64,000 bases of DNA from Harmothoe impar (lineage: Eukaryota > Annelida > Polychaeta > Phyllodocida > Polynoidae). Of the stretch, positions 12,288 through 22,870 are shown piece after piece; the stretch's first letter is position 1; each line of letters starts with the position of its first letter. Position numbers and translations under genes: made by a program. The DNA lies in contig OX381721.1 of the NCBI GenBank assembly GCA_947462335.1, positions 7,068,001 to 7,132,000 on the forward strand, written 5' to 3'. The notes beneath the pieces were generated by a model that ran no database searches, was not told the origin of the DNA, and saw only the letters and a program-made list of their open reading frames with translations.

Positions 12288-12590
12288 CTCATAACCAATA
12301 TCAGTAGCCAGATTTTGTGTCACTTGCACCAATATCCTCCAGGTGTAATCCTTGACTCTAGTATCACAAATAATGATACCATCAGCCATGACAGTATCAG
12401 CAGACCTACATTACAGGGAGGGGCCTATGACTGTGAAGGCATACAGCTTCCCAGTAGCTGTCTCAGTGATGCTAAAACTAGGAACTGACTTCCAGTAACA
12501 CCAGAGATGTTCCTCAGATTCAAACTGGTCTGTGCCAACATCTTGGCCGAGTTGGGCCTCAGCACACACCAACTGGTATGCCTCAGCCAC
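12288..12590 (-). CDS. GNAT copy A exon 2, broken by a TAA codon
   Basis: 303 nt between tactag and gag|gtaaca, 101 codons with one stop at complement(12411..12413). Otherwise it is collinear with copy B: VAEAYQLVCAEAQLGQDVGT at the start, LVQVTQNLATDIGYE at the end. Confidence 0.78.
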
Positions 12591-12829
12591 CTAGTACATT
12601 AATAAAAAGATTGATTGTATGTGATTTCTATAATATATATGTCTCTGGGCTCTAATAAGGCAGGAGTAAAGAAGCACATGTAACAAGATTGAACATGTGA
12701 TTAACATCACAGATGACCCAGGGTCAGGGTGATAAAATGATTGAAATGATGGACTAAACAACTGAATCCGTAAATATTATTTCAGGAACAATGAATTATT
12801 TGTCAATTCTGAGAGTAGGAATGTATTCC

Positions 12830-13090
12830 TGGGTCAAAACTACCCTCAAATCATGTGTCACACTAGTATGTGATCATATTTCAGCTGAGCAGGTGGGTGT
12901 GGGTGAGCCGGTGGGTGTGGGCGAGCAAGTGCGTCTGGGCAAGTAGGTGGCTGTCGGCGTCAGCGCCTGGTGGCACGTAACCGCCGTTTTACGTCTCGGC
13001 CAAAAAGCGAGTCGATCGGAGCGTCAGCAGCGACACCATCTCCAGTTCTGTCTCGCCGTGTCGGCCGGCCACGGGGCGGCGTGTGTGACA
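12830..13090 (+). repeat. Exon-like repeat with a ggtgggtgtgg minisatellite
   Basis: After a consensus-like acceptor (atatttcag) come tandem units of about 18 bp, gagcaggtgggtgtgggt, then a CpG-rich stretch. The same sequence occurs at 23520-23800. It is part of the GACTCAGGG element, possibly captured host sequence. No protein was recognised. Confidence 0.5.
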
Positions 13091-13183
13091 GATGATTAAC
13101 TCCCCCAGTCAATTACCACTGCCTACATATCTAGCAGAGGGAGGGGGGGTACTCACATTTCCATATAGTCTTTGTAACGATAT

Positions 13184-14063
13184 GGCTCAGGCTCATGGAA
13201 ATGCCACAGAATAGCTATACCCAGATGTCACAAAGTAACTTTTTTTTTTGACCCTCGAGAATTTTTTAGAATTAATTAAGTTAGCCTACCTTTTCATTTC
13301 TTGGAACAAACTTTATGTTCTACCCTTTTCTGGGATGTAATTTTAGAACTTTTATGATATTTTTTAGCTTTTTCTCGTTTTACAGAAAAAATCCATTATA
13401 ATTCAAAGCAATTTAAATGCTCTTATTTTATTTTTTGTATAAACATTTAAAAATATAGAGCATGATAATGCATAATTAAAAATGTTCCAGAACGATCGGA
13501 CATTTTTTTCTGATATTAATAGACACCATTTGCATGCAGATATTTGCATTTTTTCACCTTTTTTCAATATTTTAAAGTCAATGTCACAAAACGACCATGT
13601 TAAGGTGTCCGTTACGCGTCCGTTACGCGTCCGTTACGCGTCCGTTACGCCATATGGCGCCATATGGAGCCATATTGACAACAGAAGATATTAACATATG
13701 GCAGCCCATAATGTCGTTAATATTTGTCCTATAATAATTCTAAGAGTACCTACCCCCCCTAAATCGATGTCAGGGAATCCAATGAGGCTATCCATTTTTC
13801 TCTATTTTGAATGGTTGCTTAGCAACCAGCCAGTTTATATGAAAAAAGTCAGATTTTGTGGAAACCTTGAAAAATCATGATTTTACATGGTATTTTCATG
13901 GTCATGATACAGTGAGAAATAATCATAGCTATATCACAAAATTGTATGTGCATGTCCCCAACGACCTATATTTTCCATTGCAGATGAGAAATAATGAGAA
14001 TGAAAAGATTTTTAATTGACATATTTTTCACTTTTAATTGTTGCAAAGTCGTGAGTTTGAGCC
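13184..14063. mobile_element. 880-bp repeat with GGCTCA ends, flanked by ATAT
   Basis: Begins ggctcaggctcatggaaatg and ends aaagtcgtgagtttgagcc, imperfect terminal inverted repeats, with ATAT on both sides (13180-13183, 14064-14067). A second copy lies at about 17175-18019. The middle (13607-13650) holds a short tandem array of cgtccgttacg followed by ccatatgg palindromes. No transposase was seen. Confidence 0.7.
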
Positions 14064-14860
14064 ATATGTGCATTGTCAGAGCAAAGTGAATCAGGGTTAT
14101 CACTGTTACACAAATAATAGCAAGTAAGTTAGTAACCTCCCCTGTAAATTACCTCTAGTACTTAAGTGTTTGATAGATGTCTGAGAAAAAGCGTCGCACC
14201 TACCCCTCCCATAGAGATAGCATTGGTTGTCACAAAATATCCAAATTTGGGGTTGTCGGTTATCTTCGCGCTCCCATAGAGCTCTACGCTGAAGCAAATT
14301 ACCACCAATTACGGCCTAATATTATTTTTTCGTTTTTTGGGGGGTTATAGTAGGAATTTGTGAAAAACAAATACACCATTAGATAGATATTGAGGAAAGT
14401 GATTTATTGAGACCATGCAGGATGCAAAGAGTGAAATATTGACCAAATGGGAGCAATTTCATTTTATCAAAGAAAAGAGGTGTCCAGAATCGTCTCACTT
14501 GACTCAGGGGGGACCCTGAGTCAATAAAAATATGTATTGGTATACCATGAATTCATGCATACAGCAACCTTTAGAGATATAGACAAAACTACTGTTATTG
14601 TAACTGATTAGCACATGTATTGATCACAGAAAGGCTGGAGTCAAGTGGAAAACAAGACTCATATTTTCCAGAAATTCTGTCGACTAAGACACAGGAGCAC
14701 TAGTGTGCTGCTTCAACAAGCAGAATAAATACAAAAATGTAATTTCATATTTCACTGATTATAGTTGTAAACCACACCCTATCTAGCAAGAAAGAGCCGA
14801 CCCCAGATTGTTTATTCAACATTGAAAATAATTATCATTCTAAGCCATTTTGGGACTATT

Positions 14861-15442
14861 TGTGAGCAGCCAAGCAGAAAGGATACTCCGTGCGGGATTA
14901 GTTCCGATTTTTGCCACCAGGGGGGCGCCACTATGGCCTTAAATGATAGAAAAAGGGTAAAAATTGCTCTAGGGTACTTCTTTTTGTAGAAAAAATGGGA
15001 ATACACAAAACATTCCATTTCTGGTGAAAAGCCTCTATAATTTGGAATGTAAAAAGACATTTTAAGGCCTAAATGGGTGTCCTTGTTGATATGTGTTGCC
15101 ATTGAAACATGATTTTCATTCCAAATAGAAAAATTAAAGATACACCTTGACAGAATGATTCATGGAGGTTACCATGGTCAAAACAGAATAAAATTACCAT
15201 TCCTAGATCAAATTTTATGACTAAAAAAATGAGAATGTAAGATATATTTCTCATTATCATCATTATGCTAATTAGATAGGAATATCTGGGAAAATAATTA
15301 TGAGACTTAGAGCTTATTGGGATTTTTGATAGGGCAATGCCCACACATATTCATGAAGCCATTCCTCAAAAACCAGAATTAATATCTTCAAGTGTAATTA
15401 TCACTTTTTTCTTGGAGTATCCTTTTCCCTTGCCTCTACACA
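14861..15442. mobile_element. TGTGA-ended DNA transposon, unit 1 only
   Basis: 582 bp. Left end tgtgagcagccaagcagaaa, right end (reversed) tgtgtagaggcaagggaaaa; both run on into ggatactcc. Unit 2 has the uninterrupted site gactattttagagtc near 28710, which gives a 2-bp TT duplication. A relative lies at 27488-28103. Both contain gccaccaggggg. Non-autonomous. Confidence 0.75.
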
Positions 15443-15826
15443 TTTTAGAGTCAATTTGATTGGAGGCTGTGGTATGGATGTCAGCACCATTGTTCTTAAG
15501 TCAATTTCTGTGGGCTTTTATGGCATAAGTAGGCCTAAAGAATAAAAAATCTGATCTACTCGCCCTATATACCCATGTAACATGAATCACATTTTGGCCT
15601 GGTTGATGATGAGCACATAATTCTAAGCAGTTTGAAATGATACTATGATTTTCATTTCATGGAGGATCCTAATATTTTCTGATATTGGTCTAGACTTGGT
15701 GCAGGAGTAGGCATATGTACTGCCATTGGTTTTGCCTAACTCAAAAGATCCTCAGTCATTCAGCTCCCTGATAGGGAACCAAAGTCCATATTCATATCTT
15801 TATGGATCAAATGTATGATATCTTAC

Positions 15827-15916
15827 CTGTTCCTTCTTTATAGGTTGTAGTATCACATCACGCTCAGCCACTCGTAGCCGTATAGGAAGGCAATCTAGAG
15901 ACACATCTGTAGCCAT
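15827..15916 (-). CDS. GNAT copy A exon 1 (start codon)
   Basis: 90 nt from ATG (complement 15914-15916) to gaacag|gtaaga. It encodes MATDVSLDCLPIRLRVAERD and VILQPIKKEQ, the N-terminal strand and helix of domain 1. Confidence 0.8.
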
Positions 15917-17172
15917 GCCTTACAAACACCCAGCCCCACTGCTGGCAATGTCAATATGAAGTTATGGCTGTAAAGTAATGGGGCTGAAATGACTTTCTTG
16001 GTGACACCCCTTCACCACACATACATGTATGTATGTCTCTCCCAGTCCTTCGAGGTCACAGGTGGGTGAAGATTGGCCCCCACTGCTAACCTGAGTGGGG
16101 CCATGACCTCACTGCTATTTCATACACACACAGTGTAAGGTCTGATATACTAGGCCTAGTGCTTAACAGATTATTACTGGGAAGAAAACTGCTATGCCAT
16201 CTACACATTAATGTATAGGCTATACACATAAAAGGTATACAAAATATAGGCCTACTCATTATACCAAAGAAGGGCAGCAGGAAATATGCTAAATGCTTGC
16301 TGTTCCTGGAGGTAGTTATGTAGGGCATATATACTGAGTCCTGAATCTGGTACCAGCAGGTAGATTCAGTCAATAACAACAAGTAGGGCATGCAGGGGGC
16401 TGAGCAGGTGAAGGAGTTTTAAATAGATATTACATGTAGCTACTGAGAACTGGGTCGTGACATTGTGGTGTTGAGAAAGCAACTGGAGCAAGGAATGTGG
16501 TCATGCTGCATCATTTGGAGACAGGAATAGCAATAGGGGCAGATGCAGGGGTATCCCCCAATTTGGACATTTATGTCTGGTGTGGAATTTTGACCCGCTC
16601 CCCCCCCCCCCCAGCGTGGAAGTTTCTCTTTTGGCACACCCACCCAGAGCTTGTTTTTCATTATGACCCCCATCATCAACTAAGCCCCCCTCCCCAGCTG
16701 GCAATAAATGATGCGTCAGAAATCATAGATGACGTTTGCATATCTTGGAAAGGTCCTTCTTTGTCCATCTTCCTGCAAAGGGAGAGTTTATCCATCTTGG
16801 AGCTGGTACCACATAGGGGGTAATAGCCTGTATGCCGTGCCTGTTGCCAATAGTGGAGGGTCTGCACGACTATATCCTGTCTAAGGGGGTTGTTTACTCT
16901 TCCTCTTTCCCAAGAGCTGAGCCCTTTTCCCTTTCATATTTGTTCCAAACCAAAGTTTGGTTCTTGTTTTAAATATTTCCTTAGTTTCAGATAGCTGAAT
17001 GAAGTGTGGCAACTTATTCCACAGCTTTTTACCCCTGTATATGGGGCTCTTCTTAAATAATGTCAGCTTAGGAGCCGGTAACTTGAAATTGGACTTATGG
17101 TCACTTCTAGTCCTCCCATATGTAGGAGAGGCGGGTTCTTTTTTGTTTTTCTTGTACATCAGGGATACTAGT

Positions 17173-18019
17173 TAGGCTCATGCTCATGAGAATACCACAG
17201 AATAGCTATACCCAGATGTCACAAAGTGGATTTTTTTTTTACATCCAATATTTTATTAGAATGATTCAAGTTATCATACATATTTATTTCTTCAAACAAA
17301 ATTTGTGATCTCCCCTTTTGAGGGATGTGATTTTCAAACTTCTGTGGTATTTCTTTTAGCTTTTCCATGTTTCACAGAAAAATCTATTATAATTCAAAGA
17401 CATTAAAATGCTCTCATTTTATTTCTTATATAAATATTTAAAAATATACAACATGATAATACATAATTGAAAATGGGCTAGAATGATTGGAATTTTTTTT
17501 CTGATATTAATAAACACCATTTGCATGCAGATATTTGCATTTTTTCACCTTTTTTCAATTGTTTAAAGCCAATGTCACAAAATGACCATGTTAAGGTGTC
17601 CATTACACGTCCGTTACGCATCCATATGGAGCCATATTGAGCATAGAAGATATTACAATATGGCAGCTCATAATGTTGTTAATATTTGTCTTATAATAAT
17701 ATAAGAGTACCTACCCCCCCTAAATCGATGTCAAGGATTCCAATGGAGCTATCCATTTTCTTCTATCTCAAATGGTTGCTTAGCAACCAGCCATTTTGTA
17801 TGAAAAATGTCCGATTTTGTGGAAACCATGAAAAATCATGATTTTACATGGTATTTTCATGGCTACAATACAGTAAGAAATATCTATAGCTATATCACAA
17901 AATTTTATGTGCATGTTCCCAAAGACCCATATTTTCCATTGCAATTCAGAAACAATTAGAATGAAAATATTTTTTATTGACATTTTTTTCACTTTTAATT
18001 GTTGCAAAGTCGTGAGTTT
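17173..18019. mobile_element. Second copy of the GGCTCA repeat, nested in the LINE
   Basis: Runs parallel to 13184-14063 over its length (ccacagaatagctataccca near the left end, gttgcaaagtcgtgagtttg at the right). The flanks show agtta on both sides. It separates the LINE's QRRKELLTNC segment from its C-terminal segment. Confidence 0.72.
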
Positions 18020-18153
18020 GCAGTTAGTTAGCAGTTCCTTCCTCCTTTGCTTTTGTAGTGGGGCCTTACATAGTGTATGTATATCCTTGGTAGATTCTTG
18101 TCCTATTATGACTTTCAAAACACATCTAAGTATTCTATTTTGGGCGGCTTGTA

Positions 18154-18360
18154 CTGTAAACGTATTTTATTTCGCGCTGTACATATTTTCGCAGATTTCA
18201 CAGATTTTAAAATCCGCGAAAGTATGTACAGAGCGAAAATTTGTCCTATGTAGTTGTAGGTATACCATATGTCAAAATCCGCGAATTTAAATCCCAGCGA
18301 AATGGTACATTTGATAAAATCTACGAAAATTTATACCATCGAAAATATCTACGTTCACAG
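18154..18360. mobile_element. TA-flanked mariner-like MITE nested in the LINE
   Basis: 207 bp with ends ctgtaaacgtattttatttcg and the inverse of ctgtgaacgtagatattttcg, flanked by TA at 18152-18153 and 18361-18362. The interior is rich in gaaaat and ccgcgaa. Pieces of the same family lie at about 12160-12222 and 24790-24842, in GNAT intron 2 of both copies. Confidence 0.7.
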
Positions 18361-19083
18361 TATTCTTTTTTTTAAAGATTTACTGTCGATCCATCCACTA
18401 AAAATGAACAGTAATCAAAATGTGGGAGGATGGTTTGCTTATAAAGTAATATTGCTGCATGCATTGGCAGATTTTCTCTTATTTTCCATAGCTTAAAGTT
18501 GAGAAGTTTGACTTCATTTAGTATCTTCCTAGCATGGGGCTTGAAAGAGAGGTGCTGATCGATTATTGCCCCTAAATACTTAAAATTTTCCACCCTTTTA
18601 AGTGATCTCCCCGAGATCTTAGGTTTCTTCTTGGGGCAGCACTTCCTTGACTGGGCTGTAGAGACCCACATATACTTTGATTTATCCTGGTTTATCGTGA
18701 GGCCTAGCATTTTGCATTTTGAGTCCAGGTCATCCAAGCCTGCCTCTAGTCTTTTGATTGCGTCAGACGAGTTTTTATGAGTTGCATATATCACAACATC
18801 ATCAGCATACATTTTTACTTTAATGTCTGTGTGCATGTCGGCTATTTTATTTACATAGTATATAAAAAGCGTGGGTCCCAGGACCGACCCTTGGGGAACC
18901 CCAAAATTTATCTCAACTTTATCCGATGTATCCCCATTTGCAAAAGTTTGGTGTTTCCTGCCCGTAAGGTATGAGGCTAACCAGTTTAATATATGTATTT
19001 CAGTACCAGCTGTCTTAAGCAGGTTTAGGAGAATATTATGACTGACACAGTCAAAGGCTACCCTTTCCCTGCTGGCCTTGAAA

Positions 19084-19395
19084 AATATGATTTGGGCCTA
19101 ACCACCGGCCCTTACCCATGAGAATATAATTTTGCAAGTATGTGCTCCCTGTGATAGTGGCTAAGCAGTGGAATAAATTGTATTGGAGACATAATTTACA
19201 CCTTTCTGACAAGGGGATGTGGTATACATGTTAAATATTTTTGGATTGATTCAAAAATTCCTATTCTTTCTTTCATAACAGGAGCTATAATTCAGTGGTA
19301 ATGCTGCCATAGGGCCGCACTATTGCTGCCCTATGGCAGCAGCGGTTTTTCAAGGGTATTTTAGATGCTGCCCAGGGGCAGCAGCGGCCCTTAAA
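19084..19395. mobile_element. TTAA-type element nested in the LINE reverse transcriptase
   Basis: On the minus strand the LINE frame reads ...AAFVDI and then ttaaccctttaagggccgct begins; the frame resumes with gccagcagggaaagggtagcc about 312 bp later. The right-hand site is ttcaa, a decayed TTAA. The interior has palindromic gctgctgcc blocks. Confidence 0.65.
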
Positions 19396-19571
19396 GGGTT
19401 AATGTCCACAAAAGCCGCAGCTACCACTTCCTGTCTGTCTAGGGCTGTGTTTAGGTCTTCTGTGAAATCATATATTGCCTCAGCTGTTTCAAGTCCAGTT
19501 CTGAAGCCATATTGATTTTCTGATAAGGACTCACAAATTCTCTTTTTTGTTTTGTTTCAAGAAACTAAGGT

Positions 19572-19750
19572 TACATCCCACACTAAATAGGCATAGTGTG
19601 AGATGCCAGGCCTTTGATATGCTGTAGGCCTATGTCTACTACAGGAGGCGGGAGGTCACAGCCCAAGCAGCAGGGTGCTGCTGAGCCTTGAACCCACGTT
19701 CTTGTGGCTGCCAGATGAACGCCCTACCTCTGAGTCACTTCTCACCCCCT
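19572..19750 (-). mobile_element. tRNA-derived SINE
   Basis: On the minus strand tgactcagaggt (box A, 19737-19726) and ggttcaaggc (box B, 19694-19685) sit 43 nt apart, as in a tRNA. They are embedded in gtagggcgttcatctggcag, a typical tRNA-like SINE head. A non-tRNA body follows. Unit 2 lacks it at the matching place. Confidence 0.6.
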
Positions 19751-20049
19751 TTTCAGTAAAATATCACTTTCTGGTAGCAACTGTCTTATAAGGCTTGAAT
19801 TCTCAACTTGCCTCCCCCGACCTCTAAGAAAGCATGTTTGTTGTTGGTGGTGGTGGGGTTAAGATATAAAGTATTACCATTACTTGTAAACTGTCACCCT
19901 CATCCTGTATAAACTACTGCATTAATAAGTCCCAATGACTCATTTTTAATCCTTTCCACGCGGTAAGCCAATATTTTGCACAAATTGCATTGGGTTACAA
20001 GAAATCAAGTGGTGAAGGGGTTAAGAGTTGCCATGTTGAACATGCCCTG

Positions 20050-20300
20050 TTAGCCCTTTAAGGGCAGTGTGGCGCTTTATGCACTATGCTTATTTATCGT
20101 CATGCTGCAAGAATACAGCATAGGCGAGTAATTCACCTGAGCATTCATGCTTTATGCCTACCCTAAAGGGTTAATCTATTCCCAAAAGGTTGGCATGATG
20201 CACCAATGCAGTGCTGGTGAGGTACAGCAGTGCTTCTGTGCAACATGACAAGAAAAAAGCAGGAACCTTATTGTATCATGCTGCCCTTAAAGGGGTGAAT
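20050..20300. repeat. TTAA-family repeat, duplicated in unit 2
   Basis: Starts ttagccctttaagggcagtg and ends ctgcccttaaagggg. In unit 2 the same repeat (39210-40660) has been split by a CCCAGC element and cut again by the 1.9-kb TTAA element; this copy supplies both empty sites (ccttattg near 20270 and ccttaaagg at 20286-20294). Confidence 0.7.
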
Positions 20301-22216
20301 AATCACCACTACATTTCCTACAGAGCTGGACGAAAACACAGAATCAATGAGGCTCCTTTTATTTAAGTGTCATTCAATGTCTATACATGCTTGCTTTATG
20401 ATAGGCGGCAGGGGCCTTGTAGCAGCGAAACATCTACCAAGCCATGACAGTGAGTAAATTTTCAGTCTGAACTACAAAGCATATGTAAGGTCAAAGTCAG
20501 CATAGAGGTCACATCAGAGTCCACTCAATTAAAACATCACTGGGACCTTTTGATATGGAGTTTGAGATTAATATAATTTTGATGTTTCACTGGCACACTT
20601 TCAATACAATACCTCCTATTTGGAATTCAGAAAATAATTTCCTACTCAAGAAGTAACATTTTGTGTTATTGGCTTTCAAGAAATTCAATATAAGAAACTT
20701 TTGAATTGTACATATTAAATGGCAGGAGAATTGAAAGGTAATATTATGAGTTGTCATTATAACCATAAGAATATATAATATATTTTAAAAGAAAATGTGT
20801 ATGCAAGCATATCATTACAAGCAGTAAAGCTTTGGAAAAGCCTCTAGAATGCGGTAGTTGGCTGGGTATATTTTTATAGAACGCATTGCGAACACTTGTA
20901 TTGTGCACAAACCACTGGGTTTAATGTATGCCTGCACAGGACTAATAACTTCATTAAAACTGTATAATACAATTTGTGCTTTTCGTTGTTTCTCTTTATG
21001 TGATCTGGAGGAACATACTTTTGACCTGACGTGGCTGCAATGTGGGGTGGTTGCATTAAAGGGTCGGTTGCATTGGAGAGATTTAAAAAAGATAAAACAA
21101 ATGGATAAATAATTGTTACTTCCCCAGTAGGGTCGTAATGGCCAGATGGTCGTGGTAGAGGGGTGGTCCTGAGAGCCTGGGAGTTAGGTTTTAGTGGATG
21201 GGGTGGCCGTTTAAGAGGAAGAATTTTACATCAAAATAAAGAGAAACAGGGTAGGTTCTTTTCAAATCGACCGTGATTAGAGGGGTCATCGTGAGGTGAG
21301 AGTTAACTGTAATTATAGTCTAGGCTCATGGCTATGGAGATGAATATCTGACCTTACACACATCAAACATATTGGTGATTTTCCTGTAAAACTGAAGTTG
21401 ATGTTACATCAGAGAAAAGAAGACAAGACGAAATTGAGTTGAATTGTTTATTGGTGACAATTAATACATCGGAAGGTGGATGGATTTGGATTCAGAGTTT
21501 GCAATGTTTTGTTGAAATTGATTCCACTTCTTCATGCGGCCTGTAAGTCTTTACCAATTGTAGCATGGCAAATAATTATAAGCTTGGCTATGTTTTTATT
21601 TCTTATAATATTGTAAGACAAAGTAGAATACATTAGACTTCATTTATCTCTTAAACCTGAATGTAGGCCTAGCAAAGTCCTCTTAGAACAAATTACTACC
21701 CAAAAAAAGGAGTCCTTTTATTGCTATAGTCACCAATAAAATATACACTACATCTTATCTTATCTACACAGTGAGTAATGGATCACTTCACATGTATGTC
21801 ATACATTGTAAATCAACTCAAGAAAACCTTTCAACAATAAGCTAGATTTGTTTGAAATATTTTAAAAATATTTTTACATTAATTAAATAATTGCAAAGAA
21901 TCTGGAATCTAGTGAGAGATCTTGGTTGGGGGTATGAGATGAAGGCAAAAAGGCTCTTATTAAGTATGTTGTATCAGTTGCATGATGTTAGGTGGTATTT
22001 GATGCTTCTTTCTTAACTAAGAGTGATAATCTTTGTAACAGATCAGTATCACATTAAAAATACAACTGGATTGAAATAAGTTTTGTATGAAAAAAAAGTT
22101 TGCTCCACACTTTTTTCGACTAAACAGTGCATATATAATGACGCCTATATCAGGTGATGCAAAATAAGGACAAGCTTTGGTGAGAGGTTTGGAAGATTCT
22201 CCATTCAGTCATGACA

Positions 22217-22870
22217 CTACAGTTTAGCAACAAATTCAGATTTGTCTTCAACGTCTTTGTACATGAAGACAGTATCTATTAGCTTCCCATCTTTACCACT
22301 GGTAGCTTTAGGAATCTGTGCCACAGCAATTTGTCCAAGCTTCCTCAGGAGATGTAACATGTGGGAGTTTTCAGCCAGACAGTCTCCCAATGCTGCTTTG
22401 TAACCAAGGTCCAGTGTCAGCCTATGTGTTAACCGAATCCCCTCCTTTCCCAACTGCCTCCCTCGGAATTTCTCATTAACCAGAGAGAAGCAATCAACAT
22501 TTACTGGATCAACAGAGCGACAGACAACATTAGGTGTGATACTTATCTGCTGAAGGATTGTTGAAGTTTCTGGATCCTCAACAACAAAGGCATGGCCATG
22601 ATCAATTACAGAAAAGCGAAATGCCTCCAAGGACTTAAACTCATTTTTACCGTAACCTTGAACATTTTTCGCTGCTTTCTTGTACATGCCATAAATATGA
22701 GGTATATCAGCTTCCTGGATGTACCTCAAGATCACTTCTTTACCCATTGGTAGCATATAGCGGCATGGTAAGTATGTCAGCCGTGGCTTCTGCACAAAGG
22801 AAAGCATGGGCCACCAGTCATCATTCAATATTTTGCTGGGTGGATGTTCCTGGTTATTGTAACGTTTTTC
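22217..22870 (-). CDS. GNAT copy B exon 4 (second GNAT domain)
   Basis: Acceptor aattccag; starts EKRYNNQEHPPSKILNDDWW and ends KSEFVAKL-TAG (217 aa plus stop). Changes from copy A cluster in KKAAKNVQGYGKNEFKSLEA, a region after helix 1 that often faces the substrate in GNAT folds. Confidence 0.85.
   Translation of the reverse strand, partial: EKRYNNQEHPPSKILNDDWWPMLSFVQKPRLTYLPCRYMLPMGKEVILRYIQEADIPHIYGMYKKAAKNVQGYGKNEFKSLEAFRFSVIDHGHAFVVEDPETSTILQQISITPNVVCRSVDPVNVDCFSLVNEKFRGRQLGKEGIRLTHRLTLDLGYKAALGDCLAENSHMLHLLRKLGQIAVAQIPKATSGKDGKLIDTVFMYKDVEDKSEFVAKL

Larger units (their letters stand above)
12686..14522. mobile_element. GACTCAGGG-ended transposon in GNAT copy A intron 1
   Basis: Relative to unit 2 (25303-25320, catgtatcataaaaatatg), unit 1 carries an extra block starting agattgaacatgtgattaac and ending ggaccctgagtc. 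Near each end lies the inverted motif gacccaggg/ccctgagtc, and ttgactcagggg-ggaccctgagtcaa forms a small hairpin at the right end. The related insert in unit 2 (23399-24332) has the same starting words. A second element (13184-14063) is nested in it. Confidence 0.65.
10450..15916 (-). pseudogene. Double-GNAT protein gene, copy A, with a nonsense codon in exon 2
   Basis: Four exons on the minus strand match copy B in length, phase and splice sites: 15827-15916 (30 codons from ATG), 12288-12590 (101), 11753-11914 (54) and 10450-11103 (217 plus TAG). The product would be two fused GNAT-fold domains (see copy B). The codon at complement(12411..12413) is TAA where copy B has TAC (Tyr): copy A reads PSL-stop-CRSADTV, at about residue 90. 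Everything after it is still open and about 90% identical to copy B in exon 4 (about 20 changes in 203 residues by eye), so decay is slight. The gene could be a young pseudogene, could use an internal start to make only domain 2 (an ATG opens the NDDWW segment), or the stop could be a sequencing error or polymorphism. Introns carry several transposons absent from copy B. Confidence 0.65.
16860..19527 (-). mobile_element. 5'-truncated non-LTR retrotransposon, cut by three later insertions
   Basis: Pieces of one reverse transcriptase reading frame are collinear on the minus strand. 19527-19396 has ENQYGFRTGLETAEAIYDF and VVAAAFVDI. 19083-18371 has AFDCVSHNILL, VPQGSVLGPTLF and the catalytic YADDVVIYA. 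18150-18020 has VQAAQNRILRCVLKVIIGQE. 17160-16870 has the end of the ORF (YRGKKLWNKLPHF). The gaps are a TTAA element (19084-19395), a TA-flanked MITE (18154-18360) and the GGCTCA repeat (about 17175-18019). Unit 2 lacks all of it. The family is LINE-like (Jockey/CR1 style); I cannot assign the clade. Dead. Confidence 0.8.
8632..20559. repeat. Tandem segmental duplication, unit 1 (GNAT copy A)
   Basis: From gtttgagattaatataatt near 8632 onward the sequence repeats from 20561 in the same order. The shared parts are 8.63-9.92 kb with 20.56-21.87 kb, the four GNAT exons and their flanks, 14.76-14.86 and 15.44-16.7 kb with 28.62-28.72 kb and 28.7-31.0 plus 36.09-36.2 kb, 19.75-20.3 kb with 38.98-40.65 kb, and 20.31-20.55 kb with 42.56-42.83 kb. 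The copy ends with ...ttttgatatgga directly against the start of unit 2. Differences are mostly whole transposon insertions. Confidence 0.88.
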
